From: Nemertoderma westbladi
Taxonomy: Eukaryota; Xenacoelomorpha; Nemertodermatida; Nemertodermatidae
Direction of reading: 5' to 3'
Assembly: GCA_032718475.1 (NCBI GenBank)
Contig: JAUCBJ010005031.1
Location: forward strand, 1-41,780
Length of the DNA: 41,780 nucleotides
Position 1 is the first letter of the stretch; every line of letters starts with the position of its first letter. Made by a program: the position numbers and the translations under genes. The notes under the pieces are model-generated. The model was given only the letters and a program-made list of their open reading frames with translations, did not search any database and was not told the DNA's origin. Shown in pieces: positions 8,465 to 19,670 of this stretch.

Positions 8465-11400
8465 CTGTAAAGAATAGTCTCACAGAAATGGACAGACAGC
8501 AAAGTTTAGTCTCACACAAATGGACAGACAGCAAAGTTTAGTCTCACACACAAAGTTTAGTCTCACCCACAAAGTTTAGTCTCACACACAAAGTTTAGTC
8601 TGTCTCACACACAAAGTTTAGTCTGTCTCACACACAAAGTTTAGTCTCACACACAAAGTTTAGTCTCACACACAAAGTTTAGTCTCACACACAGAGTTTA
8701 GTCTCACACACAAAGTTTAGTCTCACACACAAAGTTTAGTCTCACACACAAAGTTTTGTCTCACACACAAAGTTTAGTCTCACACACAAAGTTTAGTCTC
8801 ACACACAAAGTTTAGTCTCACACACAAAGTTTAGTCTCACACACAAAGTTTAGTCTCACACACAAAGTTTAGTCTCACACACAAAGTTTAGTCTCACACA
8901 CAGAGTTTAGTCTCACACACAAAGTTTAGTCACACAAACAAAGTTTAGTCTCACACACAAAGTTTAGTCTCACACACAAAGTTTAGTCTCACACACAGAG
9001 TTTAGTCTCACACACAAAGTTTAGTCTGACACACAGAGTTTAGTCTCACACACAAAGTTTAGTCTCACACACAAAGTTTAGTCTCACACACAAAGTTTAG
9101 TCTCACACACAAAGTTTAGTCTCACACAAAGAGACAGACAGCAAGTTTAGTCTCACACACAAAGTTTAGTCTCACACACAAAGTTTAGTCTCACACACAA
9201 AGTTTAGTCTCACACACCAAGTTAGTTTAGTCTCACACAAATAGACAGACAGCAAAGTTTAGTCTCACACACAAAGTTTAGTCTCACACACCAAGTTTAG
9301 TCTCACACAAATAGACAGACAGCAAAGTTTAGTCTCACACACAAAGTTTAGTCTCAGACAGCAAAGTTTAGTCTCATACACCAAGTTTAGTCTCACACAA
9401 ATAGACAGACAGCAAAGTTTAGTCTCACACACAAAGTTTAGTCTCACACACAAAGTTTAGTCTCACACACAAAGTTTAGTCTCACACACAAAGTTTAGTC
9501 TCATACACCAAGTTTAGTCTCACACAAATAGACATACAGCAAAGTTTAGTCTCACACACCAAATTTAGTCTCACACAAATAGACAGACAGAAAAGTTTAG
9601 TCTCACACACAAAGTTTAGTCTCAGACAGCAAAGTTTAGTCTCACACACAAAATTTAGTCTCACACACAAAGTTTAGTCTCACACACCAAATTTAGTCTC
9701 ACACAAATAGACAGACAGCAAAGTTTAGTCTCACACACAAAGTTTAGTCTCACAAACAGAGTTTAGTCTCACACACAAAGTTTAGTCTCACACACAAAGT
9801 TTAGTCTCACAAACATAGTTTAGTCTCACACACAAAGTTTAGTCTCACACACAAAGTTTAGTCTCACACACAAAGTTTAGTCTCACACACAAAGTTTAGT
9901 CTCACACACAAAGTTTAGTCTCACACACCAAGTTTAGTCTCACACACAAAGTTTAGTCTCACACAAATAGACAGACATCAAAGTTTAGTCTCACACACAA
10001 AGTTTAGTCTCACACACAAAGTTTAGTCTCACACACATAGTTTAGTCTCACACACAAAGTTTAGTCTCACACACAAAGTTTAGTCTCACAAACATAGTTT
10101 AGTCTCACACACCAAGTTTAGTCTCACAAACATAGTTTAGTCTCACACACCAAGTTTAGTCTCACAAACATAGTTTAGTCTCACACACAAAGTTTAGTCT
10201 CACACACATAGTTTAGTCTCACACATAAAGTTTAGTCTCACACACAAAGTTTAGTCGCACACACATAGTTTAGTCTCACACACAAAGTTTAGTCTCACAC
10301 ACAAAGTTTAGTCTCACACACCAAGTTTAGTCTCACACACAAAGTTTAGTCTCACACAAATAGACAGACATCAAAGTTTAGTCTCACACACAAAGTTTAG
10401 TCTCACACACAAAGTTTAGTCTCACACACATAGTTTAGTCTCACACACAAAGTTTAGTCTCACACACAAAGTTTAGTCTCACAAACATAGTTTAGTCTCA
10501 CACACAAAGTTTAGTCTCACACACAAAGTTTAGTCTAACACACATAGTTTAGTCTCACACACAAAGTTTAGTCTCACACACATAGTTTAGTCTCACACAC
10601 AAAGTTTAGTCTCACACACATAGTTTAGTCTCACACACAAAGTTTAGTCTCACACACAAAGTTTAGTCTCACACACCAAGTTTAGTCTCACACACAAAGT
10701 TTAGTCTCACACACAAAGTTTAGTCTCACACACAAAGTTTAGTCTCACACACAAAGTTTAGTCTCACACACAAAGTTTAGTCTCACACACAAAGTTTAGT
10801 CTCACACAAATAGACAGACATCAAAGTTTAGTCTCACACACAAAGTTTAGTCTCACACACAAAGTTTAGTCTCACACACATAGTTTAGTCTCACACACAA
10901 AGTTTAGTCTCACACACAAAGTTTAGTCTCACAAACATAGTTTAGTCTCACACACAAAGTTTAGTCTCACACACAAAGTTTAGTCTCACACACATAGTTT
11001 AGTCTCACACACAAAGTTTAGTCTCACACACCAAGTTTAGTCTCACACACAAAGTTTAGTCTCACACACAAAGTTTAGTCTCACACACAAAGTTTAGTCT
11101 CACACACAAAGTTTAGTCTCACACACAAAGTTTAGTCTCACACACCAAGTTTAGTCTCACACACAAAGTTTAGTCTCACACAAATAGACAGACATCAAAG
11201 TTTAGTCTCACACACAAAGTTTAGTCTCACACACAAAGTTTAGTCTCACACACATAGTTTAGTCTCACACACAAAGTTTAGTCTCACACACAAAGTTTAG
11301 TCTCACAAACATAGTTTAGTCTCACACACAAAGTTTAGTCTCACACACAAAGTTTAGTCTCACACACATAGTTTAGTCTCACACACAAAGTTTAGTCTCA

Positions 11401-11720
11401 CACACATAGTTTAGTCTCACACACAAAGTTTAGTCTCACACACATAGTTTAGTCTCACACACAAAGTTTAGTCTCACACACAAAGTTTAGTCTCACACAC
11501 CAAGTTTAGTCTCACACACAAAGTTTAGTCTCACACACAAAGTTTAGTCTCACACACAAAGTTTAGTCTCACACACAAAGTTTAGTCTCACACACAAAGT
11601 TTAGTCTCACACACCAAGTTTAGTCTCACAAAAATAGACAGACAGCAAAGTTTAGTCTCACACACAAAGTTTAGTCTCACACAAATAGACAGACAGCAAA
11701 GTTTAGTCTCACACACAAGG
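8465..11720. repeat. 19-bp satellite array, about 170 copies
   Basis: A 3.25-kb block of head-to-tail CACACACAAAGTTTAGTCT units. Common variants have CATAG, CAGAG or CCAAG in place of CAAAG. A longer 32-bp unit carrying AAATAGACAGACATC (or ...CAGC) is interspersed. Four of these markers lie at about 9961, 10354, 10804 and 11178. After subtracting one 32-bp unit, the intervals are 19, 22 and 18 exact multiples of 19. The sequence around each marker is also conserved, so blocks of about 370-450 bp have been duplicated as higher-order repeats. The top strand is G-poor. Short minus-strand frames rich in CVRLNFVCETKL are repeat artefacts. Confidence 0.97.
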
Positions 11721-12726
11721 TCAACCAAAAGTCCAACACTATTATATTCTTAAATTGCAACAATAAGGCACTCATTGAGGTTTCACAGAGAAAATTCTAA
11801 TCTTTCAATAATTTTTATCATTATTTGTATTTGTCCACAAAGTTATTATTGAAAATAAAATTAAAACGTAATCAATTATTGTTGATGTTGACGGTTAGCC
11901 CACTTAGCCGAGTTACCGTTATTAATTTTTGGTAATGATAAAATAACTTTTGGTAATGATAGCATTTTTTATATAATTATTATTTAATGCCGATAACCTC
12001 AAATTGAACCTTTGAATGAGCTGTTGTGCACCATCCAGTAGATATCGCGTAAAATTGTTGCAAAGTATGAATACGACGACCTACACTTACTAGGTCTATA
12101 AATTATATACCAATAACATAAGGGCATAACCTTCAACTGTGCAGGTTAACTAGTTATTGCAGAGAGTTTTACGCTCTTGTAAAGCCTTTCTATTCTAATC
12201 CCTTCCCGGAGAAATACAGAATTTAATTTAAAATATAAATGTAACAACAAAGTAACAAAAAATGTCAATAAGTCCTCCTTGTACTTTTAGAACTTTGTGT
12301 TTGTCTTTTATCGCTGGATTTAAACTTCTGAACCACAAACTAATGGAAATCGACTAATTAGAACAACCCAATCACAAACTCACAACTCTAATTCAGCTCA
12401 AACAATCCCACAAAACTCTACTATGTTTTAGCAATTAATTGTTTTAAAATCTAATTGGGAGAAGTAATTAATAATTCGTGACGTCAGAGGTGCTGCTTCT
12501 GGGTGGATAATGTTTAATAGAAACACCGAATTTAATAAAACAGTACAATTATTATGTAAACAAAAAGATGAATTAATTAATCGATCAGACATATTTTTAG
12601 ACTCATTTGTCCCCCACAGTAATCGTATCGGATCGTAAAGCATTCGCTAAAATATATTGTTATATAAATTGCGAATCCAATTAATTAATCGGTTAATAAT
12701 ACCAACATCTGTATGACATTTAATTA
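11721..12726. other. AT-rich DNA downstream of ALIX, no gene
   Basis: No coding region is recognisable. This should contain the 3' end of the minus-strand ALIX transcript. I found no clear minus-strand AATAAA or poly-A tract within the few hundred bases beyond the stop codon, so the 3' end is not placed. Confidence 0.4.
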
Positions 12727-15363
12727 CTACGGGCGATATTGTGGTCCCCCCGGGGGCCCAGAGCCCGGGTAATGCTGCCCCTGGTAGGTGCCCTGGGGGT
12801 ACTGGTAGCCGGGGTAGGTCTGGGGCGGGGGCTGGGCGGGGTACTGAGACTGGCCGTAGGGGGGAGCCTGTTGGACGTAGCCGGGTTGCTGGGGGTAGGC
12901 GGGTTGCTGGTACGGCTGCTGGTGGTGGTACGGGGGTTGTATGGGCGGGGCCCCGTACTGCTGCTGCGGGTAGGGGTTGAACCCGGGACCCGCGGGTTGG
13001 TACCCCGGGTACTGGGAGGAGGGCGGCGCATTGGCGTACCCCGGCTGCGTGGTCGTTGCCCCGTACCCGGGCTGCGTGGGCGCGGGCGGCCTATAAGCCG
13101 GCTGGGTGGGCGCGGCGGGCGTCTGGGCAGCGGGCGGCTGACTACTTCTGGGCGCAGGCCTCGGCGGAGCCGGTTTAGTCGGCTGATTAACAACATTGCG
13201 TTGAATCTCTTTCATTAATTCATCCTTCTCGGTTTTCCTCGCGAAACAGAAATCTTTTACTTTGTTCTGGAACTTAAGGAGCAACTGAGTGAGATCGTTG
13301 TAGAACTTAATCCCTTCCTGTAGATTCCCCGTTAGTTCGCTGTACACATCGAAGGCGACGGCTAACTTCTTCAACATCTCCTCCCGCTCTTCCGCTCCGG
13401 CTCCTCTCTTCTCTTCCGCGAACCGTCGATTCGCCTCGTTCACTCTCTCCATCACCTCGTCCTGCTCCCGCACCGATTCCCCCACTTTCTGTTGGAGCGG
13501 CTCGTAAACCGCCTTGAGTTCGTTGACGCTGATGGCGTCCTCATCGATGACCCCATCGTGGGACAGCGCGGCGAGGAACGCCGTCTTCATGTCGGTGGCC
13601 CCCGCGGTCTCCCGGAGTTCCGTCTCCAGGGCGTCTCGCTTCCGTTTCAGGCCGTCGAGACTCGCCATCAGCTGCCGCAGCGTCCGGACGTTGTCCGACT
13701 CGGCGACCGCCGCCACTCCGCCGCTCGGAATGCTCCCGGACATCTCGGAATCCGGTTTACTCAGCACCGCGATCGCCTCCCGATTGTCGCCGTACTTCCC
13801 CCTGACTATCTCGTCCGCTTTCATCGCGTTGTCCAGGATCCCGTGGTACTTGCCGCTCTCGGCTATCAACGGACCCGTCAGTTTCTCCGACGCAACCCGC
13901 GACCACTTCCCACCGAACTGCGTCCGCATCACGTCGTCCGACTCTTTCTCTTCCGCCAGAATCCGATCAGCTTCCACGAGGATCTCTTTATTGCGATCCA
14001 GCAGCTCTGGCAACTCGTAGAACAGCCGCTCGATCGCCTGGATCCCCCCCAACTCCTTCACTTTCGCTCCCTTCTGTAGGAGTGACGGCGGCAACGACCC
14101 CCCGGAGGTGTCTTCTATAGCCGCCGGTAGGTTGAGCGAGGCCAACGCGCCGTTCAGCAGCTGCGTTTGCTCCCGCAGCTTCCCGACCTCGAGGTTCACC
14201 AGTTGCGTTCGCCGACTCTCGTAGTTGGTCAGCGACTGATGGACCGCCAACGGGACCAGCGAATCGAATATATCCCGGAAGTTCTCACTTATCGGCGACC
14301 CGATCGCCAAGGCGACGGGTTTCGCGAGCGCCGCTGACCCGATAGTCGCGAGTTTATGGTAATCCGGCACGGGTTCGTGGTAAATAAAGTCGTTATCCTT
14401 TTTGGCAGCGTCGAGAGCGCGTTTAACCCGTCCGACTAGATCCTCGTTCACCACCGCCGAACTGCTCCGCGTTTTAGCGGCTGCGAGAAGCTCCGTCGCG
14501 TGGGTCAACCTTGCTAACTCTTCACCAACGTTCTTCTTCTCCTTGGCCAGCAGCGCCATATGCCACTCGGCGACTCCCAACAACTCGCTGTTCTTCCCTC
14601 CCAACACCGGCAGCCACTCCTGATCCTGCTGATCGAGTAACATCTTCGTTGAGGATGATTGACAGGAGGAGTGGGCTTCCCCGTATAACTCGCCGGCACA
14701 TTGAGCCACCTTGGCCACTGTCCCGTCCTTCATCTTATCCTTGATGGTTTTCTTTAGGATGGCTTCCTGGGCTTGGGCGAGCATAACCTTACTGAGGGCG
14801 TTGAGAATATCCGATGTTAAGTCGGGTGTGGCTGGCTGTCCCAGAAGCGACGATATGTTGTCTTTTAGATATCCGAACACCCACGTGGATATCTGGAAGT
14901 ATTTCGCAGCATTTTTTATTCCTTCGTCTGAGTCCATCGACTGGGAACTCGCTACCTGGGAGGCCAAAGCTCCGATGTTGTACATAATGCAGGTTCGTTC
15001 GAACTGCCCCGTACAAATAGTTGTCTTCATTTTCCCGAACAAAGAACCTTTATCGAAGGCGTCTTTCCATGTAAAGTTCAACCGAATATCCGTCTCTGTT
15101 AGAGGAAATCGACTCTCTACCGCGCAGAACTGGTCGTAATATCGATAGAGTTGGTTCAGTGCTTCCGGATTGGAGTCGGTCTCTTTACAAACAGTTCGTG
15201 TTCGGAGAGAGTTAAAGTCTCGGATCTCCTTACTGTAATCGGATTTGACGCCGCTCGCCTGAACAAATTGGCTATTCAGAAAGTTTTGAAGGGGTCGGAT
15301 GACCTCGCTATCAGATAACTCCTTCGCCTTTTTGCAGGGAACCCAAAGAAATGATTGAGGCAT
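12727..15363 (-). CDS. PDCD6IP: ALIX / programmed cell death 6-interacting protein (single exon)
   Basis: Complete 878-residue ALIX orthologue in one uninterrupted frame; the human protein is about 868. Residues 1 to ~365 form the Bro1 domain, which binds CHMP4 of ESCRT-III (signatures LYRYYDQF, FTWKDAFDKGSLFG, MLAQAQEAI, AAKKDNDFIYHEPVPD; Tyr328 matches the Src-site tyrosine of human ALIX). Residues ~370-725 are the coiled-coil V domain for YPXnL ligands and ubiquitin (ASLNLPAAIEDTSG, DGVIDEDAISV, EGIKFYNDLT; Phe687 matches the YPXnL-pocket phenylalanine). The remainder, from about 727, is a Pro/Tyr/Gln-rich tail. The tail keeps a PRPAPR SH3-type motif, but I see no PSAP-type TSG101 motif and no exact GPPx3Y CEP55 motif, only a similar GPPGGPQY near the end. 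The role is cytosolic and endosomal: ESCRT recruitment, cytokinesis and membrane repair. The coding region is visibly GC-rich in AT-rich surroundings. Absence of introns suggests either a retrogene under selection or a naturally intronless gene; there are no disabling changes. Confidence 0.96.
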   Translation of the reverse strand: MPQSFLWVPCKKAKELSDSEVIRPLQNFLNSQFVQASGVKSDYSKEIRDFNSLRTRTVCKETDSNPEALNQLYRYYDQFCAVESRFPLTETDIRLNFTWKDAFDKGSLFGKMKTTICTGQFERTCIMYNIGALASQVASSQSMDSDEGIKNAAKYFQISTWVFGYLKDNISSLLGQPATPDLTSDILNALSKVMLAQAQEAILKKTIKDKMKDGTVAKVAQCAGELYGEAHSSCQSSSTKMLLDQQDQEWLPVLGGKNSELLGVAEWHMALLAKEKKNVGEELARLTHATELLAAAKTRSSSAVVNEDLVGRVKRALDAAKKDNDFIYHEPVPDYHKLATIGSAALAKPVALAIGSPISENFRDIFDSLVPLAVHQSLTNYESRRTQLVNLEVGKLREQTQLLNGALASLNLPAAIEDTSGGSLPPSLLQKGAKVKELGGIQAIERLFYELPELLDRNKEILVEADRILAEEKESDDVMRTQFGGKWSRVASEKLTGPLIAESGKYHGILDNAMKADEIVRGKYGDNREAIAVLSKPDSEMSGSIPSGGVAAVAESDNVRTLRQLMASLDGLKRKRDALETELRETAGATDMKTAFLAALSHDGVIDEDAISVNELKAVYEPLQQKVGESVREQDEVMERVNEANRRFAEEKRGAGAEEREEMLKKLAVAFDVYSELTGNLQEGIKFYNDLTQLLLKFQNKVKDFCFARKTEKDELMKEIQRNVVNQPTKPAPPRPAPRSSQPPAAQTPAAPTQPAYRPPAPTQPGYGATTTQPGYANAPPSSQYPGYQPAGPGFNPYPQQQYGAPPIQPPYHHQQPYQQPAYPQQPGYVQQAPPYGQSQYPAQPPPQTYPGYQYPQGTYQGQHYPGSGPPGGPQYRP

Positions 15364-15365
15364 TG

Positions 15366-15400
15366 CTATGGCAGTATGGGAAAACAGGCAGACAGGGGAT
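15366..15400 (-). promoter_or_regulatory. Strong acceptor-like site two bases before the ALIX ATG
   Basis: On the minus strand a long pyrimidine tract (CCCCTGTCTGCCTGTTTTCC) is followed by CATACTGCCATAG, then CA and the ATG at 15363. This is a textbook 3' splice site layout, with the AG at 15367-15366. It implies that the coding exon begins two bases before the start codon, so the 5'UTR comes from an upstream cis exon or from a spliced leader. Confidence 0.55.
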
Positions 15401-15730
15401 GTTCATAAAATAAGAATCAATGAAGAAATATTAAAAATTCAACAATAATTCAGTACCGGTACTGCAGTAATTGAGTAAGTTTTAATAATTTAATATGCAG
15501 TAACCTAGCAGCTAACACAGTCTCACAGTAGCTGACACTGGTGCTGGCCAGCAAACAATCGGTCACCGTCACACAGGCAGAGGAAATGTTACCTCTGTCT
15601 GGTTACCATTAGCAAACAGACAATGGGACAATGCCCACCATACAGCCATATGTTTATCAGAATCTTAAATCTACCTATAGTAATAGAAAATACAGGAATA
15701 GCCATGTCGGTTAAATAATCCAGGTTCCAC

Positions 15731-15805
15731 CTTGGTCAGTTGGTGTAGTGGTTGCATTGAATTCACATCTCCTGTAGGGTTCGATCCTCATATGGGCCAG
15801 GTCAC
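15731..15805 (+). mobile_element. tRNA-like SINE head, copy A
   Basis: A-box-like TTGGTGTAGTGGTTGCATT and B-box GGGTTCGATCCTC are spaced as in a tRNA, but without convincing cloverleaf stems. The sequence continues ATGGGCCAGG, as in the neighbouring copy at 16018-16045. The downstream body differs from copy B. Confidence 0.55.
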
Positions 15806-15989
15806 ATGGGTACATAATAAAACCGTGCGCTTTTAGAGGTGAAATAAGTAGCGGGGTTTTAAAACCATATGTTACAGCTGCGCAGTGCTTACACCCAAAA
15901 AATAACAACATATAATAAGTATTTGTAATAGACAAACTATCCTACCTGTAATTGAGCCATCGCTAACTGATGACAGTTCCTCTAACAGA

Positions 15990-16165
15990 ACCATGTGAAT
16001 TCACATATTCCGTAGGTCGTGGGTTCGATCCTCACATGGGCCAGGGCAGTTTTCGTTTCGGCACGAATGCTTTAGTAAAGGGACCAGACAGGGCGCATCT
16101 CTGCCTTGCATCCTTTAGTGGTAGCTAAATGAGTACTATAGTTTCCTCTGGGGAGTAAAGTTCTA
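15990..16165 (+). mobile_element. tRNA-derived SINE fragment, copy B
   Basis: The B-box GTGGGTTCGATCCTCACATG (16018-16037) is followed by GGGCCAGGGCAG and a body that ends near CTCTGGGGAGTAAAG and a short TAATA run. The A-box part is degraded. It shares TTCGATCCTCA and GGGCCAGG with copy A, so the two are related heads. Confidence 0.5.
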
Positions 16166-16942
16166 ATACTAATAAAAGATTTTAAAAGTCACGACCGTTA
16201 CGCTGATGTTCCAATATCTTCGGATCCCTGACAATAATGGTTATAATCTTTTATATAATATCTATCCTTTAGGTGGTTCGTGTCAATTGTTTGAGTCATA
16301 TAGTTGAACTTGACTATATGTGGAAGTGAAAGCGAAAAGGTAACTTAAGGTGAAAAGGTCGTTTTGAGAAAATCGCACTTAAGAAAAAATAAATTTTCAA
16401 TTTTTTTATTTTCAATGTGATATATGCAGTTTTTAATGAGGAATCCAAATCTGTTAACGGTATGTTAACAGCTAGCTTCGTTTTGGAGATAGTCAGCTTT
16501 GATTGAGGGTAGTCAGAAGTTTTGAAATTGAAATCTCATTCCCGATAGATATTATGTTGTTCTATGTAGATTTACTCTTAGAAATTAATTTATATGCCTT
16601 ACTATTCCAATAGAAAACTATCTTCGAGTTTGTCAATATGTTTGCATGTCAATCGGTCTGTCTGTTCGTCAGTTCGTCTGTTTGTCTGTCAAGTGTTGTC
16701 GGTCATTTTAGAAATTTTTTAGATCTTGGCTCAAAAATTATAATTTTGATGGTACTGTACAAGGGTTTTCGAGGTCGATGAACACGATAAAACTTCTTAA
16801 AAATATTTTCTGGTAATGCAACCATCATTTTTGGTGCTATTTGTCACCACCAGGACGAAAAATACAAGTAACAAATGTCAAACTAAAAATTTAGACTACT
16901 AACTACATAACTAAACTAACCAACTAAATAGAAAACTAGATA

Positions 16943-18045
16943 ACTAGCTAGATTTGTTGGTCACGTGCTGCTCGAAGTCCAAAACTAGATAAAAACATAG
17001 CATAGTTGTGCACGTGCTGCGCGAAGTCCCAGACTAGATAACGAGCTACCTTTGTTGTTCACGTCCTGCTCGAAGTCCCAGACTAGATAACTAGCTACCT
17101 TTGTTGTTCACGTGCTGCTCGAAGTCCCAGACTAGATAACTAGATACCTTAGTTGTTCACGTAGTGCTCGAATTCTCAAACTAGATAACTAGCTACCTTA
17201 GTTGTTCGCATGCTGCACGAAGTCTCAAACTAGATAACTAGCTACCTTTGTTGTTCACGTACTGCTCGAAGTCCCAGACTAGATAACTAGCTACCTTTGT
17301 TGTTCACGTGCTGCTCGAAGTCCCAGACTAGATAACTAGATACCTTAGTTGTTCACGTAGTGCTCGAATTCTCAAACTAGATAAATAGCTACCTTAGTTG
17401 TTCGCATGCTGCACAAAGTCTCAAACTAGATAATTATCTAGCTTTGTTGTTCACGTGCTGCTCGAAGTCCCAGACTAGATAACTAGCTACCTTAGTTGTT
17501 CACGTGCTGCTCGAAGTCCCAGACTAGATAACAGTATAATAGTCTCAAACTAGATAATTATCTAGCTTTGTTGTTCACGTGCTGCTCGAAGTTCCAGACT
17601 AGATAACTAGCTACCTTAGTTGTTCACGTGCTGCTCGAAATTCCAGACTAGATAACTAGCTACCTTAGTTGTTCACGTGCTGCTCGAAGTCCCAGACAAG
17701 ATAAATAGATACCTTAGTTGTTCACGTAGTGCTCGAATTCTCAAACTAGATAACTAGCTACCTTAGTTGTTCGCATGCTGCACGAAGTCTCAAACTAGAT
17801 AATTATCTAGCTTTGTTGTTCACGTGCTGCTCGAAGTCCCAGACTAGATAACTAGCTACCTTAGTTGTTCACGTGCTGCTCGAAGTCCCAGACTAGATAA
17901 CTAGATACCTTAGTTGTTCACGTAGTGCTCGAATTCTCAAACTAGATAACTAGCTAGCTTAGTTGTTCGCATGCTGCTCGGAGTCCCAGACTAGATAAAA
18001 CCCAGCCTAGTTGATCACGTGCTGCTCGAAGTTCCAGACTAGGCA
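16943..18045. repeat. 49-bp satellite with ~196-bp higher-order structure
   Basis: About 22 units of 49 bp, each containing CACGTGCTGCTCGAAGTCCC followed by AGACTAGATAACTAGCTACC and TTAGTTGTT. A diagnostic variant (CACGTAGTGCTCGAATTCTC) appears near 17161, 17358, 17727 and 17922. The spacings 197 and 195 equal four units. The middle spacing (369) is disturbed by a partial unit near 17520-17560. The unit is rich in CTAG-centred palindromes. No spacers exist, so it is not a CRISPR. Confidence 0.95.
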
Positions 18046-18399
18046 GCATAGTTGTTCATTAGTTTGCGAATGCACATTCCTGTTACACATTTTGCCCCTC
18101 AAGCTTAACATCACAACATAACCCCCGCCCCACTCCAATTTAACAAACTCACTTTCAAGATATTTTGTAAGTAATCCCTAGGCCTATACTATTAAAGTTA
18201 AAATACACGTTCGTGGGGCCATCGCGCAGGACGAGGCTCAGTTATCATATACAGATTAAAATTGAGCGACTGTATCACAAAATCAGGTTTTGAGAAATTT
18301 ACCCACACCACCAATCAATCAAATAAAGGGGGACAGTACGTGTTCATCCCTTTTAATCTGCACCCCCCCCCCCCCACCCTTCACATCCACCAGTGATTT

Positions 18400-18690
18400 A
18401 TAACTACCGATGCCTTCAACACAGTAAGCAGTACTCGTCTTCATTATTATAAACGTCGCTGTGCTCGTCCTGTTTTGTATTTAAACATATTTCCTAAACG
18501 CAGACTGACGGACGATCTTTATAACTACCGACGCCTTCAATAGGCGAAGCCAGGTATGGTTTATAGGAATATAGTCTACGCAGTACTGGTCTTCATTATA
18601 TGCCTCGTTGCGCTCGTCGCTCGTCCTGTTTTGCATTAAAATATTTTTCCTAAACCAAGACTGACGATCTTTACAGTTATAACTATGCGA
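18400..18690. repeat. Tandem duplication of ~130-160 bp
   Basis: Two adjacent diverged copies each begin TTTATAACTACCGA(T/C)GCC. Each then passes through CAGTACT(C/G)GTCTTCATTAT and CTCGTCCTGTTTTG, and ends near AGACTGACG...GATCTTTA. The second copy has a small insertion. It lies inside the putative foldback element. Confidence 0.75.
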
Positions 18691-19583
18691 AGTTTCGAAA
18701 CCGTGCGAGTAACTGCTGATACATCTTTGTGGAGATGTGTGATACAACGCCAACGCATCGTATGCCGATGTAGTAATATGGGTATTGAAATAATATTAAA
18801 TCAATGTACACTCTTAAAGCTGCAGCGAAAATATGTGGTTAATTTCCTAGGTTACATATAAAATAATAAAATTATTTTTAAGATCATTAATTTTACTACT
18901 TTGCAAAAATTCAATTAAAAATAACCAGACAAATATATTGCGGAATAAACTACTTCAGATATAAGCCTACAACAGCCATGGGTATTTATGTCATCATATC
19001 TTCTGTCACCTGAGATAGTAAGTAATACAACATTTATAGTATAGAGTCAATAGGAATTGAAATACAGGCAGTGTGGTTGGAATTATGTCTGTGTTGCTAT
19101 AGCAATACTACTGGCTGCCTATTACAGTACAATTCCCCTCTGCCCTGGTGCCAGCTAGCAGCTCTACACCCCCGCAGAGACTATATTGACCAATAATGGG
19201 AAGGATTAAATTTGTACTCAATAATTGTGCCGCTTTAATTACGTTTAGATCAATTAAAGACACATTTATTAAAGCAAATTACTTGAACTAATTAAAAACT
19301 ATAATGGAATGTTGTATGGGGATTACAGCTGTATAACTTTTAAGTATAATTATTTAAATCTTATACTAGAAAATAATTAATATCCTTTAAGGAGGCAGGT
19401 TGAAATTGATGTTTTTACCCTAATCAACTTAATTAACTAATTAACTGCTATTATCTTAGCTTCTCGACGGCCACGCGAAAATTCAACTTGGAAAATTTCT
19501 AAACTTTGGCCAGACTATATGTGTACCAAGTTTGGTTAACTTTCATTAACATTTGGCTGAGTTATTAACGTTTAAAACTGGAC

Positions 19584-19670
19584 ACGACAGAACAACAGAA
19601 CGACAGAACAACAGAACGACAGAACAAGAGAACAACAGATCGACAGATCAACAGAACAACAGAGACACCG
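19584..19670. repeat. AACAGAACGACAG microsatellite
   Basis: Irregular short tandem repeat alternating ACGACAGA and ACAACAGA eight-base words over about 85 bases. It is preceded by a stretch with GTTATTAACGTTTAAAAC typical of interspersed elements that carry such tails. Confidence 0.8.

Noticed and set aside
9265-9670. Cys-rich minus-strand frames (CVRLNFVCETKL) in the 19-bp satellite
   Set aside because: Repeat artefacts without start context; the 19-bp unit cycles through all frames.
12533-12538. AATAAA as an ALIX polyadenylation signal
   Set aside because: It lies on the plus strand, opposite to the gene.
12720-13196. Pro/Arg/Thr-rich minus-strand frame overlapping the ALIX tail
   Set aside because: Alternative-phase reading of the proline-rich tail.
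12739-14079. Long plus-strand frames opposite ALIX (up to 195 codons)
   Set aside because: Antisense shadows of a GC-rich coding region, with no recognisable domains. The minus frame matches ALIX from end to end.
8465-18045. CRISPR-like regular repeats
   Set aside because: The units are contiguous with no unique spacers, and the context is animal DNA.
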